Of a DNA stretch of 64,000 nucleotides, positions 32,600 through 43,912 are shown piece by piece. This DNA is from Bettongia penicillata ogilbyi. Its lineage: Eukaryota > Chordata > Mammalia > Diprotodontia > Potoroidae. The first letter of the stretch is position 1. Each line of letters starts with the position of its first letter. A program made the translations under genes and the position numbers. The notes under the pieces are model-generated. The model saw only the letters and a list, made by a program, of their open reading frames with translations, was not told where the DNA came from and did no database searches. The stretch is from NCBI GenBank assembly GCA_023548195.1, contig JAJHZJ010000008.1, positions 709,999 through 773,998 on the forward strand. The letters are read 5' to 3'.

Positions 32600-34400
32600 C
32601 AGTCAATAAATAAAGTAGTGAATGAACAAAATATACACAAAGGACCTATAAATGCACCAGGCACTGTGCTAAGTAAACACTGAGATTCTAAGTGCAAAGA
32701 ATGAAATGCCCTACTGGCAAGGGGCTTATGGGGATAAGGGGAAGGCAGGGAAAGTACATGTAGAAATGAACACAATATAAATATAAAGTGATTCTAAACA
32801 AATCTGTACAAATTAATTAGATACTTGATAGTTTGGGAGGGACGGTGTCAGCAGCTGTGGGAATCAGGGAGGTTTTTCTGCAAAAGATGGCACTTGAGCT
32901 GCATCTTTAAGGAAGAAAGCAACTCCCTGATGTGGAGGTTAAGAGGGAATGTATTCTAGGCATGGGAGTCAGCCAGTACAGAGGCAGATAGGCAGGGATG
33001 AAGTGACATGTGTGCATAATAGAGCAAAGACGAGTTTGTCTAGATCGCAAAGTTCAGGAGAGGGCATCATGTCCAGTAAGGCTGGAAAAATAGGCTAGGA
33101 CCAAGTTGTAAAGGGCTTTAAAAGCTAAACAGAGGAGTTTTTATTTTGTTCTAGAGGCAATAGGAAGCCACTAGGGTTTATTGAGTAGGGGAGTCACATG
33201 GTCAGATCTGCGCTTAAGGAAAATTACTTTGGCAGCAGTATAGAGCATATGAGTGGAGCAGTAAGAGACTTGAACCCAGGAGACCAATTAAGAGGTTTTC
33301 GCAATAATCAAAGTGAGAGGCGATGAGGGTCTGTGCTCCAGCAACGGCCATGTGAGTGCAGGGAAGGTGTAATGAGGAAATATATGTGTCAGGTATATAT
33401 AACTTTTTCAGTAAGTTTAATATAAGTCAAAAGACGTTGTGGAAGTAGATATGGATACGCAGCATGGCAGAGAAAGAAGATTTGGGATAATGTCAAGGTT
33501 GTAAACTGGGGAGACTAGCAGGATGGTGGTTTGTTTTTGTTTGCTTTTGTCAGACATAGGAGGTTTAGAAGATCAGGGGACCTAGAGGGAAAGAAAACAA
33601 ATTCAGTTTGTGACATCTTGAATTTGAGAAGTCTCTGGAACTTCCGGTTTGAAAAGTCCAGCAGGTAACTGGTGATATGAAATTAAGGGGAGAAATAAAT
33701 CATGGCTAGAGTTTGCAATGAGTCATTAAGAAGACTTGTGAAGGAGCAGTGAGACAAATGGGATAAGGTTCTGGAGACAGCAGTGCCATGAAAACAGAGA
33801 GGAGAGAATTTCCAGGAGAAAACAGTAGTCAACAGCATCAAATACAGCACAGAGTTCAATAAGGATGAGGTCTGAGAAAGGACCATCATTTTTGACCTCA
33901 TACTTTCCCATTTTCTCAGCAGATCGCATTCTCAATCATCGTTCCTGTCTCTGTGTCCCTCTCTGTCTCTCTCTGAGAGAGATCATTGATAAATTAGGAT
34001 AGAATAAGTTTAGTTGAGTGATAAGGTCAGAGGCCAGATTGCTAAGGATTGAGAACTGCCTGAGAGAATAGAAAGGGAAACATAATTTTAGACAATTTTG
34101 GGTTGAAAAGGGAGCAAATATATTTTAAAAATAGCCTGAGGGAATAGTAGGGTCTTGTGAAGGTTTTTTAAAGATAGAAGAGACTTGGATATTTTGGAGC
34201 AGTAGTGAAGGAACTACTTCCTTCTCTAAGGAAGATGTGATGAGGGAGAGATCAGAGATTTGAGAGAGACAGAGAATGACTGAGGATGCTATGTGATAAA
34301 GAAGATAGGAGGGTGTAAGATCAAATGCACAGGGAGATGAATTGTTCTTAACAAGAAAGACTTTGTCAAAGACTTTGGGAAGAGAGGCCAGAATGAGAGG
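32600..34400 (-). mobile_element. Long L2 LINE copy, antisense
   Basis: About 1.8 kb. From left to right it shows the antisense L2 3' end ('caccaggcactgtgctaagt' near 32655), then antisense ORF2: 'aagttgtaaagggctttaaa', 'taggaagccactagggttta', 'gtcacatggtcagatctgcg', 'gagaccaattaagaggtttt'. Later blocks 'cagcatcaaatacagcacag' and 'ataaggatgaggtctgagaa' correspond to the reverse-transcriptase region. Many stops and shifts; dead. A TCTC-rich patch sits at 33940-33985. Confidence 0.82.
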
Positions 34401-34711
34401 GATAGATTATTTTAATGGGTTTTGAGATGGCAGTGGAAAAAGGAGTTTTTTTCAAACGACCTCAATTATCACCATATCTATAAATTATGAATAAAAATAA
34501 TTGTAATACCTACCTCCTCTGGTCTTTCACAAATGTACTATTATTACTTGTTACTGTTGATCAAAAACCTATGTGTTTTATAAATGTGCTTTACAAATGC
34601 AAATCATCCTTCTCATGTTCATCTCTTCTACTTTCTCCCTTCTTACTGATGAACTTTCCATAATGGGCTTCTCCTTTCCTTAACCCTTCTCTCCTATCTC
34701 GCTTCACCACT
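34401..34711. other. No gene or repeat recognised
   Basis: Unassigned sequence between the L2 copy and a MIR. Confidence 0.4.
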
Positions 34712-34860
34712 AGAATGAGCACTGACTTTGTTATCAGAAGACTTGTGTTCAAATCCTGCCTTTTTGACCTTAAGAAGGTAATTTAATTTCCATTAATCTT
34801 AATTTTCTTGTTTATAAAATGAGAGAACTGGACATGGTGGCCTAAAATGTCTAGTCTTGT
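34712..34860 (+). mobile_element. MIR-type SINE
   Basis: 'gaatgagcactgactttgtt', 'cttgtgttcaaatcctgcct', 'tttataaaatgagagaactg', 'gacatggtggcctaaaatg'. Diverged but in order. Confidence 0.65.
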
Positions 34861-36142
34861 ACCCAATAAGGAAAAAAACTGTCCAAATCGGTACTCAAAA
34901 CTAATTCACCTCTTTTCATCTATTTATTTTATTCAACTGCTTGATGTAGATTCTATTTTCAATTTATGAGTGCTACCAATGTGGATATCCTTAATTTAAC
35001 AGGCACTCCGTGAAGTTTGGTCAGTGTTGATAATTAGTGAAGTATTTTATTCTGGGGAAATGGGATGAAAAAACTGGAAGTTTAAGAAACAAATGGCCAA
35101 ATAAAATAGACTGCAACAAATAATGCATTCTTAGGGGGTTCCCCCTCAAAATCCCTGATTCTCTGGTGCCTCTGGCTGACCTTACAAGATGATTTGAAGA
35201 AACCTGGGGGAATTGGGAACTGTCAGGATTTGAGCAAGGGATTCATTCAATCTGAAAACCCTCAGGGATGTCCTATGTCCACAGAACAGTGATTTGTTCA
35301 CTCCATAGGGCATCCCAAGCATATGTGATCTCTCCTGAGTTCATAAGCCCTAAGGAGTTTAGAGAGAACTGGAATATTTGGGGAATTCAGAGAAATTCCT
35401 TTTGCTGCATTGGGTTTCTTTTGACAGTTTGAAAGCAATGTGGAAATAAAAGAGACTTAGCTGATTTTACACATCATCTTTTACCTATAGTCATTAGACA
35501 GCCACATCTCTACAGATAAGCTAGTAAGTCATTGAGTTAATGCAAACTATTTGTCAATGGAATTCTAGGATATTTCAGAAAGAAAAATGTGTGTACGTGT
35601 GTGTATAACATATTCTAACCACACGTCCTCCTCTGCTAAGAGTCTCTTTTCATATATGAAATGTAAATCTAGTGTAGGTGCTAAGTAGAGAGAAATTATA
35701 GTGCAGAACAATATTTATTCCATTCAATTTATAATTATTGAGTAAAGGAGTCCCATAAATTCATCAGACTTTTTCCCTTTCATATTTCATTGTTTATTTC
35801 TTGAGAGTTGACTGTATGTAACAAGTGTGCTTAACAAGCCACTGAATGATTGCAGGTAGGCTCAGTGATGACATGCAGAGCAGAAAGGAAAAAGGATCCC
35901 GAAAAATGAGGTAAGAAAAAGAAACTGGTACAGCTGATTTCAGAACCCATGTATCCCAAAGACAAAAGTCACGAGTAATCATTTTCACTCCAGTGAATTT
36001 GTCTTTATATTGTCCAAACCAAAGAAGTTGTCTCTTCCTTGGTCCAAATATACATGTATGTATACACAGGCTCTCTATTTGTAGACTCTTTGTCACTTTA
36101 TGTTTGTTAGATGTAAAACCTGTCAAAAAGAAGTGAGGTGGA
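34861..36142. other. No gene or repeat recognised
   Basis: Repeat-poor from about 34900 to 36130. A minus-strand frame of 163 codons (35794-36285) runs through the adjacent TG array. Outside the array it is about 117 codons with no recognised domain. Confidence 0.35.
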
Positions 36143-36144
36143 TC

Positions 36145-36191
<47 letters not shown>
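36143..36191. repeat. (TG)n microsatellite
   Basis: About 24 uninterrupted TG units, the cleanest dinucleotide array in the window, so likely polymorphic. Confidence 0.98.
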
Positions 36192-36192
<1 letters not shown>

Positions 36193-36904
36193 AAATTGAT
36201 CCACTGTTCTTAGTAAAATGCAGACATCACATGCCCTGGAATGATTTCTTCTGGTCTTCAGATCCTGCCATGTCATAAGAATCAAATGTCACAAAGTGTC
36301 ATTTCTTTTCTAAGTTGTAGACAGTGCTTTGATTATAGAAATTCAGGCTATTTTTGTTGTAATCAAAACTAAAACCTTCATTGAATGGTGCATTTCTTGA
36401 ATTATAATGTAGTGTGGCTTTAGATAAGAAAGGATTCTTCATTCTAATGACACCAAGGGCATGTGTGACAAGGACTAGAAAATAATCCGACAGAGAAAGC
36501 CCAATTCTTCAAAAAGGATGAGATTTTATCAGAATATAAGTATATGCAAAATTATAGGAATTAATAATGTTGATAATAATCATTCATAGTTATAAAGAGA
36601 TGCCTTTCCTGTGAGTTTATATCGATATTATGAGACCAATAATTTCATAGCTGTGTCTGCAGGATATTAATACTCACATTTGAAAGACAAAAAGATCAGA
36701 AAAACATTTTGTTGGGGTAGTGTATCCAATACAGTGACAGATAACAAATTTTATCCTTTACGTTGTGTTTTCAATCCATCTTTGGATTGGAATGGTTGGA
36801 AAACAGTCAGTGAGAATGGAAGACCTAAGGTAAGTGAGGAAATGAAAAAGATGCATAGCTACCCTCAGTGAATTCAAAATATCATGTTTATATGCGGAAG
36901 GAAG
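36192..36904. other. No clear feature
   Basis: A weak MIR3-like antisense trace lies near 36560-36670. Nothing else was recognised. Confidence 0.35.
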
Positions 36905-37380
36905 GAAAGAAGAAAGGGAGCATTTATTAAGCACTTACTATGTGCCAAGTGCTTTACAAATATTCAGTTATTTTTCAGTCATATCCCACTCTTTGTGACT
37001 TCATTTGGGGTTCTCTTGGTAAAGATACTGGAATAATTTACCATTTCCTTCTCTAGCCTGTTTTGTAGATGAGGAGACTCAGACAAACAGGGTTAAGTGA
37101 CTTCCCCTGGGTCACATAGCTAGAAAATATCTGAAACTGGATTTGAACTCCAGAAGATGAGTTTTCCTGCCTCCAGGCTTGGCAGTCTATTCTCTGTGCC
37201 ACCCACCTTCCTGTAACAAACATTATTTTCTCTAATTCTCATAACCTTGGGAGGTAGAATAGGGGTTATTATCTCCATTTTACATATAAGGGAACTGAGG
37301 CATACAAAGATTTAAGTGACTTCCCCTAGATCATGCAGCTAGTAAAGGTCTGAGACCAGATTTGAAAGAACTGCCAAATG
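36905..37380 (-). mobile_element. MIR-type repeat (antisense) split by a SINE
   Basis: The left part ('cttactatgtgccaagtgct', 'ttacaaatatt') and the right part after 37215 ('ctctaattctcataaccttg', 'ggaggtagaataggggttat', 'ttttacatataagggaactg', 'agatcatgcagctagtaaag') are consecutive in the antisense MIR3 order. The WSINE between them is younger. Confidence 0.75.
36965..37215 (-). mobile_element. WSINE-type SINE with target duplication
   Basis: Antisense full-length copy: 'ttcagtcatatcccactctt', 'ttctcttggtaaagatactg', 'aaacagggttaagtgacttc', 'tttgaactccagaagatgag', 'ctgtgccacccaccttcc'. It is flanked by ACAAATATT (36956-36964) and ACAAACATT (37216-37224), a 9-bp duplication with one mismatch. 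Confidence 0.92.
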
Positions 37381-38194
37381 TTATTGCTGAGCAATCAAAG
37401 TTCACCATCAGTGATCTTCGAAAGAATTGTGGAGAAGGGCCAAAGAATTAGAAATGGGCCAAAGTTATCCCAAATAATAGCCTAATGAAAAAATTCTAGA
37501 ATTTATTATTAAATGGTTTTATGAGCTTGTGGAAAGAAAGGTTATTATCATTAGGAGCTATCATAGATCTACCAAAAACAGATCATATCAAATTAATTTC
37601 ATTTTAATAGACTTAAAAGTTTTGGAATGATTACAGTGAATATTGATTTAATAATATTTAATTATTAGTAGCACTTTCCTATTTCTGACCATTCAACATT
37701 TTCTGAATGTTCCCAGGTTTTACCTCTCAAACACTACACAGTCGTCCCAGCATCCTTTACTAGGGAGACAGAGACATTATATTCTGAACTACAGTGTAAC
37801 TGTACACAGAAGCATTGACAGACCTGGATTCTAGATTCTCGGCCAAGGGTGTATGTATGTAAAACCATCTTAGGTTTTGCATGTAATCTTTGATATATCA
37901 AAAAGCAGCAAGTCATTTAAAATGAATTTTTCTTAAAGCTTAAAATTATACATTCAAACTTTTGGGACATATTTTATAGACACTCACATCTTTAGCTGTT
38001 CTTAGAACTGGTGGTAGTTGATTATCATAAGCCAGTTAGATGTCATCCCTGTACCTGGTCAAGCCCCTTTAAGAACCAAAAGCCTCAGGACTACAAAAAC
38101 TCTGTAGGTCTATGACCACAGAAGTACTATTTTAGCATCTCACCCTTTATGCTAATAATTTTGGTATTTTTTCATGACCTTGACTTCTCAGACA
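37381..38194. other. No gene or repeat recognised
   Basis: Unassigned; no credible gene. Confidence 0.4.
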
Positions 38195-38280
38195 TCATCC
38201 CCCAACTTGGCTGATTAAGAGGTCAGATGATCTCTGAGGTCCTTACCAGCCCTAAATCCCATGATCCATGACTCATGACT
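38195..38280 (+). mobile_element. MIR-type tail fragment
   Basis: 'gaggtcagatgatctctgag', 'gtccttaccagccctaaatc', 'ccatgatccatgactcatga'. A 3' fragment of the MIR-type SINE seen at 4072. Confidence 0.55.
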
Positions 38281-38684
38281 TATTCCTTCTCTTAATGTGA
38301 TCTCTCAAAATGGAGTTCCCATAGAAATAAGTTTGTACTCAGTCTTATCTTCTTGACTGTCTCTATTATTGTCTAGTAATCTGTTCTCTCTAACATGAAA
38401 ATGGACATCACCAATAATCTGTGTCCCAATGAACCTTGACTAATGGTCTCACAGACTAATAACCTTAGCTAATATAAGCTTCCACTTTCACATTCTACTT
38501 CCCTAGCTTAACCCTCCTATCCCAACCTTCTTTTGAATTATGGCATCAACTGTTTCCAGATCTCGACTTGGCATTTGGTGGTGATATTGATTTGATACTT
38601 TAATTAAGATTGACCCGATACATAAGGGTGCAAATGGAAACAAAAGGCTACGAGTAGTTTGAGAGGTTACGTAAAACACATTTA
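38281..38684. other. No gene or repeat recognised
   Basis: Unassigned sequence. Confidence 0.4.
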
Positions 38685-38760
38685 ACAAACCTTTATTAAG
38701 TTTCATACTCTGGTGCTGAGGAAACAAAGATAAATATGGCATTCTCACCTAATGCAGTAT
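38685..38760 (-). mobile_element. L2 LINE 3' tip, antisense
   Basis: 'aacaaacctttattaagttt' followed by 'ctctggtgctgaggaaacaa' matches the reverse complement of L2. Confidence 0.55.
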
Positions 38761-39132
38761 ATAAAACTTAACATATTTAGCCTCCTTTTCAAGATTTCCA
38801 GGAAATGAAGTTATGTAAAAATTATATCATTCTGTAATTATTTTTATCACAAGCAAAATTTTTTAATTAAAAAAATTAGACTTAAAAATATTTCCTTTAA
38901 CCTCTTTTGTTTTGAATACAATAGTCCTTTTAGTTTGTATTTTTAAATTACCTTTTAAATGGAAAACAGTTTTGAGAAGGGGAAGTATTAACTTCTGAAT
39001 GTTAGCCTTGTATCTTGTATTTAATACATTATACTTAATATGTATTATTTATTTGTGCCATGGGCTTTAGTTTACTAAAGTCTCTCATGGTAAGATTTTA
39101 ATCAATTTTTTTTCTATATAGGTAGGTCTAAA
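38761..39132. other. No gene or repeat recognised
   Basis: AT-rich sequence without assignment. Confidence 0.4.
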
Positions 39133-39362
39133 TCAGGGATTCTTAGCCTGGCATCTGTCTATTTGTATATATGTGTATACATGTGTGTTGTATAATGTAT
39201 GTGTATATGTGTATATATACATGTACATACATACTTATGTATCTATAACTTTTTTGAACTCTTTAAAATCCTGAGTTTTATTTTATTCACTTAAAAAAAG
39301 ATTCTGAAAAGGGATGCATAGTTTCAAAGGGGAATATGACCCAAAAAAGTTTAAGAACCTAT
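39133..39362 (-). mobile_element. Non-autonomous hAT-like transposon
   Basis: Left tip CAGGGATTCTTAGCCTGG, right tip 'aaaagtttaagaacctat', inverted with respect to each other. Flanks GGTCTAAA (39125-39132) and GGTCTAAC (39363-39370) form an 8-bp duplication with one mismatch. Interior has a TG/TA expansion at 39165-39240. Opposite orientation to the copies at 12448 and 18817. Confidence 0.8.
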
Positions 39363-39730
39363 GGTCTAACTTGAAATGGAAAAATTCTGGTTATATTAGT
39401 ATTGGGTCAAAGTTCAACAATCATATATCTATCCTTAAGAATTGTCTGCTTAACTTTTGTTTCCCTTCTTGACACTAGTAGTATGAAAAACAGAAAAAAA
39501 ATATTTAGCAACATAGCAATCACTCTACAAGGAATCTTCTAGCAATGAAATGCAAAGTGTGTTATGAACTTTATTTTGTATAATCTACTCTATAAATTCA
39601 TCGGGATAATTTCATAAGGAGCTACTGGTGAGAAACTTTCTGTAACAATGCAAATTATCACCTGCCCTACAGTTTATAGTTTTGAGAATTTCCTGGGAGC
39701 ACCAAGAGGTTAAGTAATTTGTCTGGAACA
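39363..39730. other. No clear feature; possible antisense MIR relic
   Basis: 'caagaggttaagtaatttgt' at 39705-39724 looks like antisense MIR just before the small hAT. Confidence 0.4.
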
Positions 39731-39882
39731 GAGGTGGGGAACCTGGGATCATGAGGCTACATGTGGCCTTTGAGATCCTCAAGTTCAGCTTGAACTTCTG
39801 CAGTTTAGATTCAGTCAAAGAGCCTCATTTGAGGAACTAGAGGGCCATATGTGACCTCTAGGCCACAGGTTCCCCACCCTCT
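39731..39882. mobile_element. Short palindromic hAT-like element
   Basis: About 150 bp. The left arm (GAGGTGGGGAACCTGGGATC...) pairs with the right arm (...CCACAGGTTCCCCACCCTC) over roughly 50 bp each, leaving a small loop. This fits a deletion derivative of a transposon whose ends read GGTGGGGAACCT. Target duplication not clear. Confidence 0.75.
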
Positions 39883-40554
39883 CCAGATAGTACACATCAG
39901 GTACATCATCTGAAGTAGATTTTTAACTTGGAGGCCAACTCTCTAGAGTCACATTGTTTCTCATTTTAAAAAGTGATATTTTCCCACAGGATAAGTAGCT
40001 AATATTTCTAGAATTTAAATTCAGTGTACCATCAACAAGCAATATGACATACATCTGGAAGCAAATAATCTATATTAATGAGAAAAAACCCATAATGACA
40101 ATTTAGTCAGTGTTCCAAAGGTAGTATTTTTCATTGAAGCAGAATTTCTGGAAATAAATTCATTGCTTCAAAAATATACACAGTAAATATATTTTTGTAA
40201 AAATTCAAGTTTGAGAACACCCATGGTCATCTAATCCCCTTGCATAAGCATTTTGACTTGGTGCAGAAGGAGTGTTGTATGGACATTACCTTCCTTGAGG
40301 GAATGCTGTGAGGGATTAGAGAAACATCTGAGAAAAATGATTTGAGCTCCTTTGAGAAAGATACTATTAATCCAAGATGGTATTTTTATTTGAATGAGCA
40401 GGAGACTGAAGAAAGGATTATTTCCTCAAGTGAAGGGTAGGACCAGTGGTGAAGAAATCAAAGGATCCAACTTAAGAAAGATGTACCATCATGATATTAA
40501 GCACATATTCAACTACATTAGAGATAAAATGGAGAAACGAGCCACTATTTAATT
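39883..40554. other. No gene or repeat recognised
   Basis: Unassigned. Confidence 0.4.
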
Positions 40555-40745
40555 ATTTGCATTTCTCTCATGATTTTATAGATTACAAAGCCTTTTAAAA
40601 AAAAAGAACACACTTTTTTGTCTGTAGTATTATCCCCATCATATGGATAAGAAGACTGAGACAAGGAGATATTAAAGGAGTTGCCCAAAATTAGATGAGA
40701 AACAGCAGAGCTGAGAAGAAAATAATTCTACATCCAATGCTTTTG
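40555..40745 (-). mobile_element. MIR-type repeat, antisense
   Basis: 'attatccccatcatatggat', 'aagaagactgagacaaggag', 'gagttgcccaaaattagatg', 'cagcagagctgagaagaaaa'. In order but diverged. Confidence 0.65.
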
Positions 40746-40904
40746 CTATTAGGTAATACAATATTTTCATTAAATACTTCTTGTAAGATCCTCTTACTAG
40801 ATTCTCACTCCTGAGTTATATAGAAAGACATGGACAATAGTTGGATCCGATATCGTCAATAACTGGTCACATAGCCGCTCGATCAGCTGTACTCAATTTT
40901 CTGG

Positions 40905-41012
40905 TTCTTGAGTTAGTCATCCAGACAAAGTTCTTTGGATTTCAGTTCCTCAATTGTAAAATGGTGTTAATAATAATGTTACAGTGAAATCACTTTGTGA
41001 ACCTTAAAAAAA
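40905..41012 (+). mobile_element. MIR fragment
   Basis: 'ggatttcagttcctcaattg', 'taaaatggtgttaataataa', 'gaaatcactttgtgaacctt'. The 3' half of MIR. Confidence 0.6.
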
Positions 41013-41524
41013 ATAGAAAATGTGACTTATTGTTTTTGTTGATATTTTAATATCTAACTACAGCATCATTATGGTAATTATGATTTTTACTCTAATAAGT
41101 TGGAGTTCTAACTAAACATGAGAGATAAGTAATTACTATAACATGAGTAATGAATGGCCTCTGATTGTTAAAGCATGATTTAATTTTGTGATATCTAGTG
41201 CTTGTTATTCCTAGCACCTGATTATTCTCTAGAAGAAAGTATCCAATGAGTTACTGGAACAAGAAACAGGTTCAGTCTGCAGAGCTTTGTCGTCTTCATT
41301 CCTTATTCGTGACCCATGATTTCCATCTTTACTTTGAAGTAACTTTGTATCATAATATACATGGTGTCTCAAAAAGTATAAGAGTACATGATGCAGAATA
41401 TGATACTCTGTACCATGATCTAGAGGGCCCACCAAAGCCAATCATGGCGACACACCTGAGGACTGCTGCTGTGAATAATTTTAAGGGTCTAATCGCATAG
41501 TATAATGCCCTCTCTATTTATTCA
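41013..41524. other. No gene or repeat recognised
   Basis: Overlapping frames at 41229-41500 on both strands lack recognisable domains. Confidence 0.4.
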
Positions 41525-41810
41525 GCAATAAACTGTTATTGTTGTGTTCATCCTTCAGTGTGAAAGAAGACCATGCCATCAGAGAAATGATGACATGACT
41601 TGCACTTGACTTTGTTTTGAGTGAGGGAGGGCTTGCAAAGTCACCAGCCTCACTTCTCCTCCAGAGCCATCTGAATTCAGTGATCAGATATTCATCAGGA
41701 TACTGGAGATGACCCAGGATGCACTAGTAGACCTTGGTCTCTTTGGGCCAAGGCCTATTCAGTACTCACTTAGGGTGAGGTAACACGCATTTGTTCAGTA
41801 AAGTAAAGTA
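41525..41810 (-). mobile_element. RTE-tailed SINE, antisense
   Basis: 'ttattgttgtgttcatcctt', 'gatgacatgacttgcacttg', 'gtcaccagcctcacttctcc', 'cagatattcatcaggatact', 'ggagatgacccaggatgcac'. Longest of the three antisense copies; complementary to 13990-14165. Confidence 0.85.
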
Positions 41811-41848
41811 TAACATTCATAGCAACATCCTTAAGCAAAATATATCAT

Positions 41849-41849
<1 letters not shown>

Positions 41850-41882
<33 letters not shown>
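41850..41882. repeat. (TA)n microsatellite
   Basis: About 14 TA units. Confidence 0.95.
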
Positions 41883-41883
<1 letters not shown>

Positions 41884-41989
41884 CATAATATTCAGTATGT
41901 CATATGGTACATAGTATATATCACTGCATCCCCAAAGTCAGGGGTCCCAGACTAGGGTCTTCCCTAGCATGATGCATACTTATGGGGTA

Positions 41990-42640
41990 GCAAAATATAC
42001 CACACCCTCCACCCCTCGGTCATTGTAAGAACAATCTCCTTAATCTTTATACGGTGTCCGAGTAAAATCCTCTCTCATCTTGCCTTGAGACTGACTTCTA
42101 AACCTCATGGCTCCTCCTCCATGGGCTGACCTCTCCCAGCTCTTGCCTGGGTTCACATGGAGGCAGCTGTCTGCTTCTGCTCCTTTTCTCAGCTCATGGG
42201 GATTATTCCACTCCAAATTCTTCCTGCTTCTGCCTGACAGTAGGCTCCAGCGACTCCTGCACACAGCTTCTCTTTCTAGGAAAACAAAGCTTAACAGAGC
42301 TATAATATTTATACACATTATCAGCGCCATCAAGATAATTCACTCATATGACCAACAGACAGGACTTCTGTCTGAGAAATCAACACAGATCAACAGACAG
42401 GGCTCCCTACATCACAAACATTCTTCATGTTATGCCTCCCCACAGGCAAGTTCCCTAGCCCACTCACGCTCACTTCTCTCTCTCAGCTCTGCTTTTCTTT
42501 CTACTCTCTCTAATATATATAATGTTTCCAGTCAAAGACTCTTTATTCAATCAAAGGCAAGACAATCAAAAAGGCACTTGATTGACTAATACTCAATCCA
42601 GAAAAACAGCAGAAAATCCTACTTTGCTTGCTGTTACAAA
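41990..42640. mobile_element. Possible LTR-like block, unclassified
   Basis: Higher GC and different texture from its flanks. Minus strand has a TATA-like GTGTATAAATATT near 42306-42318 and AATAAAG near 42541. That order is wrong for a minus LTR, while a plus reading (TATA-like at 42510, AATAAA at 42645) is only weakly supported. No TG...CA termini with target duplication. The 160-codon plus frame inside is not recognised. Confidence 0.3.
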
Positions 42641-42899
42641 CTGCAATAAAATTTTTGGGACAATTTGTATATTTTGAAAGGTCTGAAAAATGCAGAAAAT
42701 ATAAATCCCACTATTCTTAATTTATTGACTTTAAACGAGAAGAATTTCACTCAGTAGAGCAAAATGTCATCTTAAAGGATTTCTTCTTGTAAAGTCTCCC
42801 TGAAAACAAAGGCAAACTTGTTTAGTCACCTTCATATCATCCATAAAACATGAAGCATAAAACAGGGAGACACTGGCTCCACCAAAGTGCTCAACTCTG

Positions 42900-43450
42900 C
42901 CATGAAGGAGATCCTGTGAATTGTTCAAAATGAAAGATTCCCTAGAGATAATGAGATTTTTCCAGATATTTCTCTTTCCAGGCTACAATCTATCATTAGC
43001 TGCATCAAGATCTGAAACATTGCAAAGCCTTCTCGATAAGAACAATATCTTTCCAAAAGACTTTGACCTAAGGGTCCACATTGGAAAAAAAAAAAAAAAC
43101 AACTATAGAAGTATATGAAGAATGCTTTTTTCTAGATTTAGACTATGTCATGCTGCTATATGCACAACCTGTAGACCATGTCCATCAGTATAGACAGTAC
43201 CTAAAAATGGACTATAAGTCAGATCCAGAATTAAACAAGAGGATGAGAGCCGGCTGTATTGCTCATGAAAAAATAAGTAACTCCTTTATTGATCTCAAAG
43301 ACCTATCTTTGTGAATGTCATTATTTCACCAGCATTTTCGTTTGGTTGTGAGTCATATAATTGCACAGTTCTTCTGGAATATGAACCTCTGTGTCACTCA
43401 GAGTGCAAATAAGATGCTCATTGTGCATATGAGTAGGTCCTACCATAGAC
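42900..43450 (+). pseudogene. RTE-type LINE reverse-transcriptase fossil
   Basis: The translation of 42960-43310 follows the C-terminal RT of RTE elements. A segment reading SETLQSLLDKN is followed by a VHIGK segment. After an A-run, HVHQYRQYLKMDY and DPELNKRMRAGCIAHEKI correspond to the family's 'vYLG...ElnrRiraGwiAf.Ki'. Downstream, in other frames, FGCES and LCVTQSANKM match the 'YGcEtW' and 'vTQramer' blocks. The catalytic [YF]ADD box reads GYNL, and frames shift at least twice, so it is dead. It is a LINE remnant, not a host gene. Confidence 0.78.
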
Positions 43451-43459
43451 TGATTATAA

Positions 43460-43560
43460 TTAGCACTCATTTAACACTTCAGGTTTACAAGATATTATTC
43501 TTATGTCATTTGATCCTATATAACAAATAAGAAACTACAAAGAAGATAAATGATTAATAT
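43460..43560 (-). mobile_element. MIR3-like fragment, antisense
   Basis: 'gcactcatttaacacttcag', 'atgtcatttgatcctatata', 'acaaataagaaactac'. Weak but ordered. Confidence 0.5.
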
Positions 43561-43860
43561 AGTGAAAGTGACTGATAAGTATAAAATCTTGCACTCCACT
43601 GAAATCTTTCAGGTATCAAGGGAAAACAAGGATGGTCAAGATAGTGGATGGAACCTCTGTGATGAATTTATGGTGGGACATGACCAAGAGTGGTACATAA
43701 TAAGCAGATATCGCTATTTGTATCATTGAAGGAAGCATCTAAAGCAATGAAACCATAGATCCATTTGAGTAATTGTGTCATTAAGAATAATATACTTTTC
43801 CTAACACTGTTGTGTGAGGGGGCTGCTTCTCCAGAACCAGGGTATTACAAAAATCTGGTG
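43561..43860. other. No gene or repeat recognised
   Basis: Unassigned. Confidence 0.4.
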
Positions 43861-43912
43861 TAGCTTTATTAAAGCTTAAAACTGCACTGAGACTTTTGGA
43901 ACATCCTTTGTG
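43861..43912. mobile_element. Possible mariner end
   Basis: 'agctttattaaagcttaaaa' followed by 'ctgcactgagacttttgga' resembles a Tc1/mariner terminal inverted repeat. The partner end was not found. Confidence 0.35.

Noticed and set aside
35794..36285. 163-codon minus-strand open frame
   Set aside because: Its N-terminal part is the translated TG microsatellite (His-Thr repeats). The remaining 117 or so codons fit chance and lack any domain.
41363..41390. Second mariner end ('ggtgtctcaaaaagtataag')
   Set aside because: Resembles a mariner tip, but it has no matching partner at the right spacing and the similarity is short.
42107..42589. 160-codon plus-strand open frame
   Set aside because: Falls in the LTR-like block, is Ser/Leu/His-rich without a recognisable fold, and has no supporting signals.
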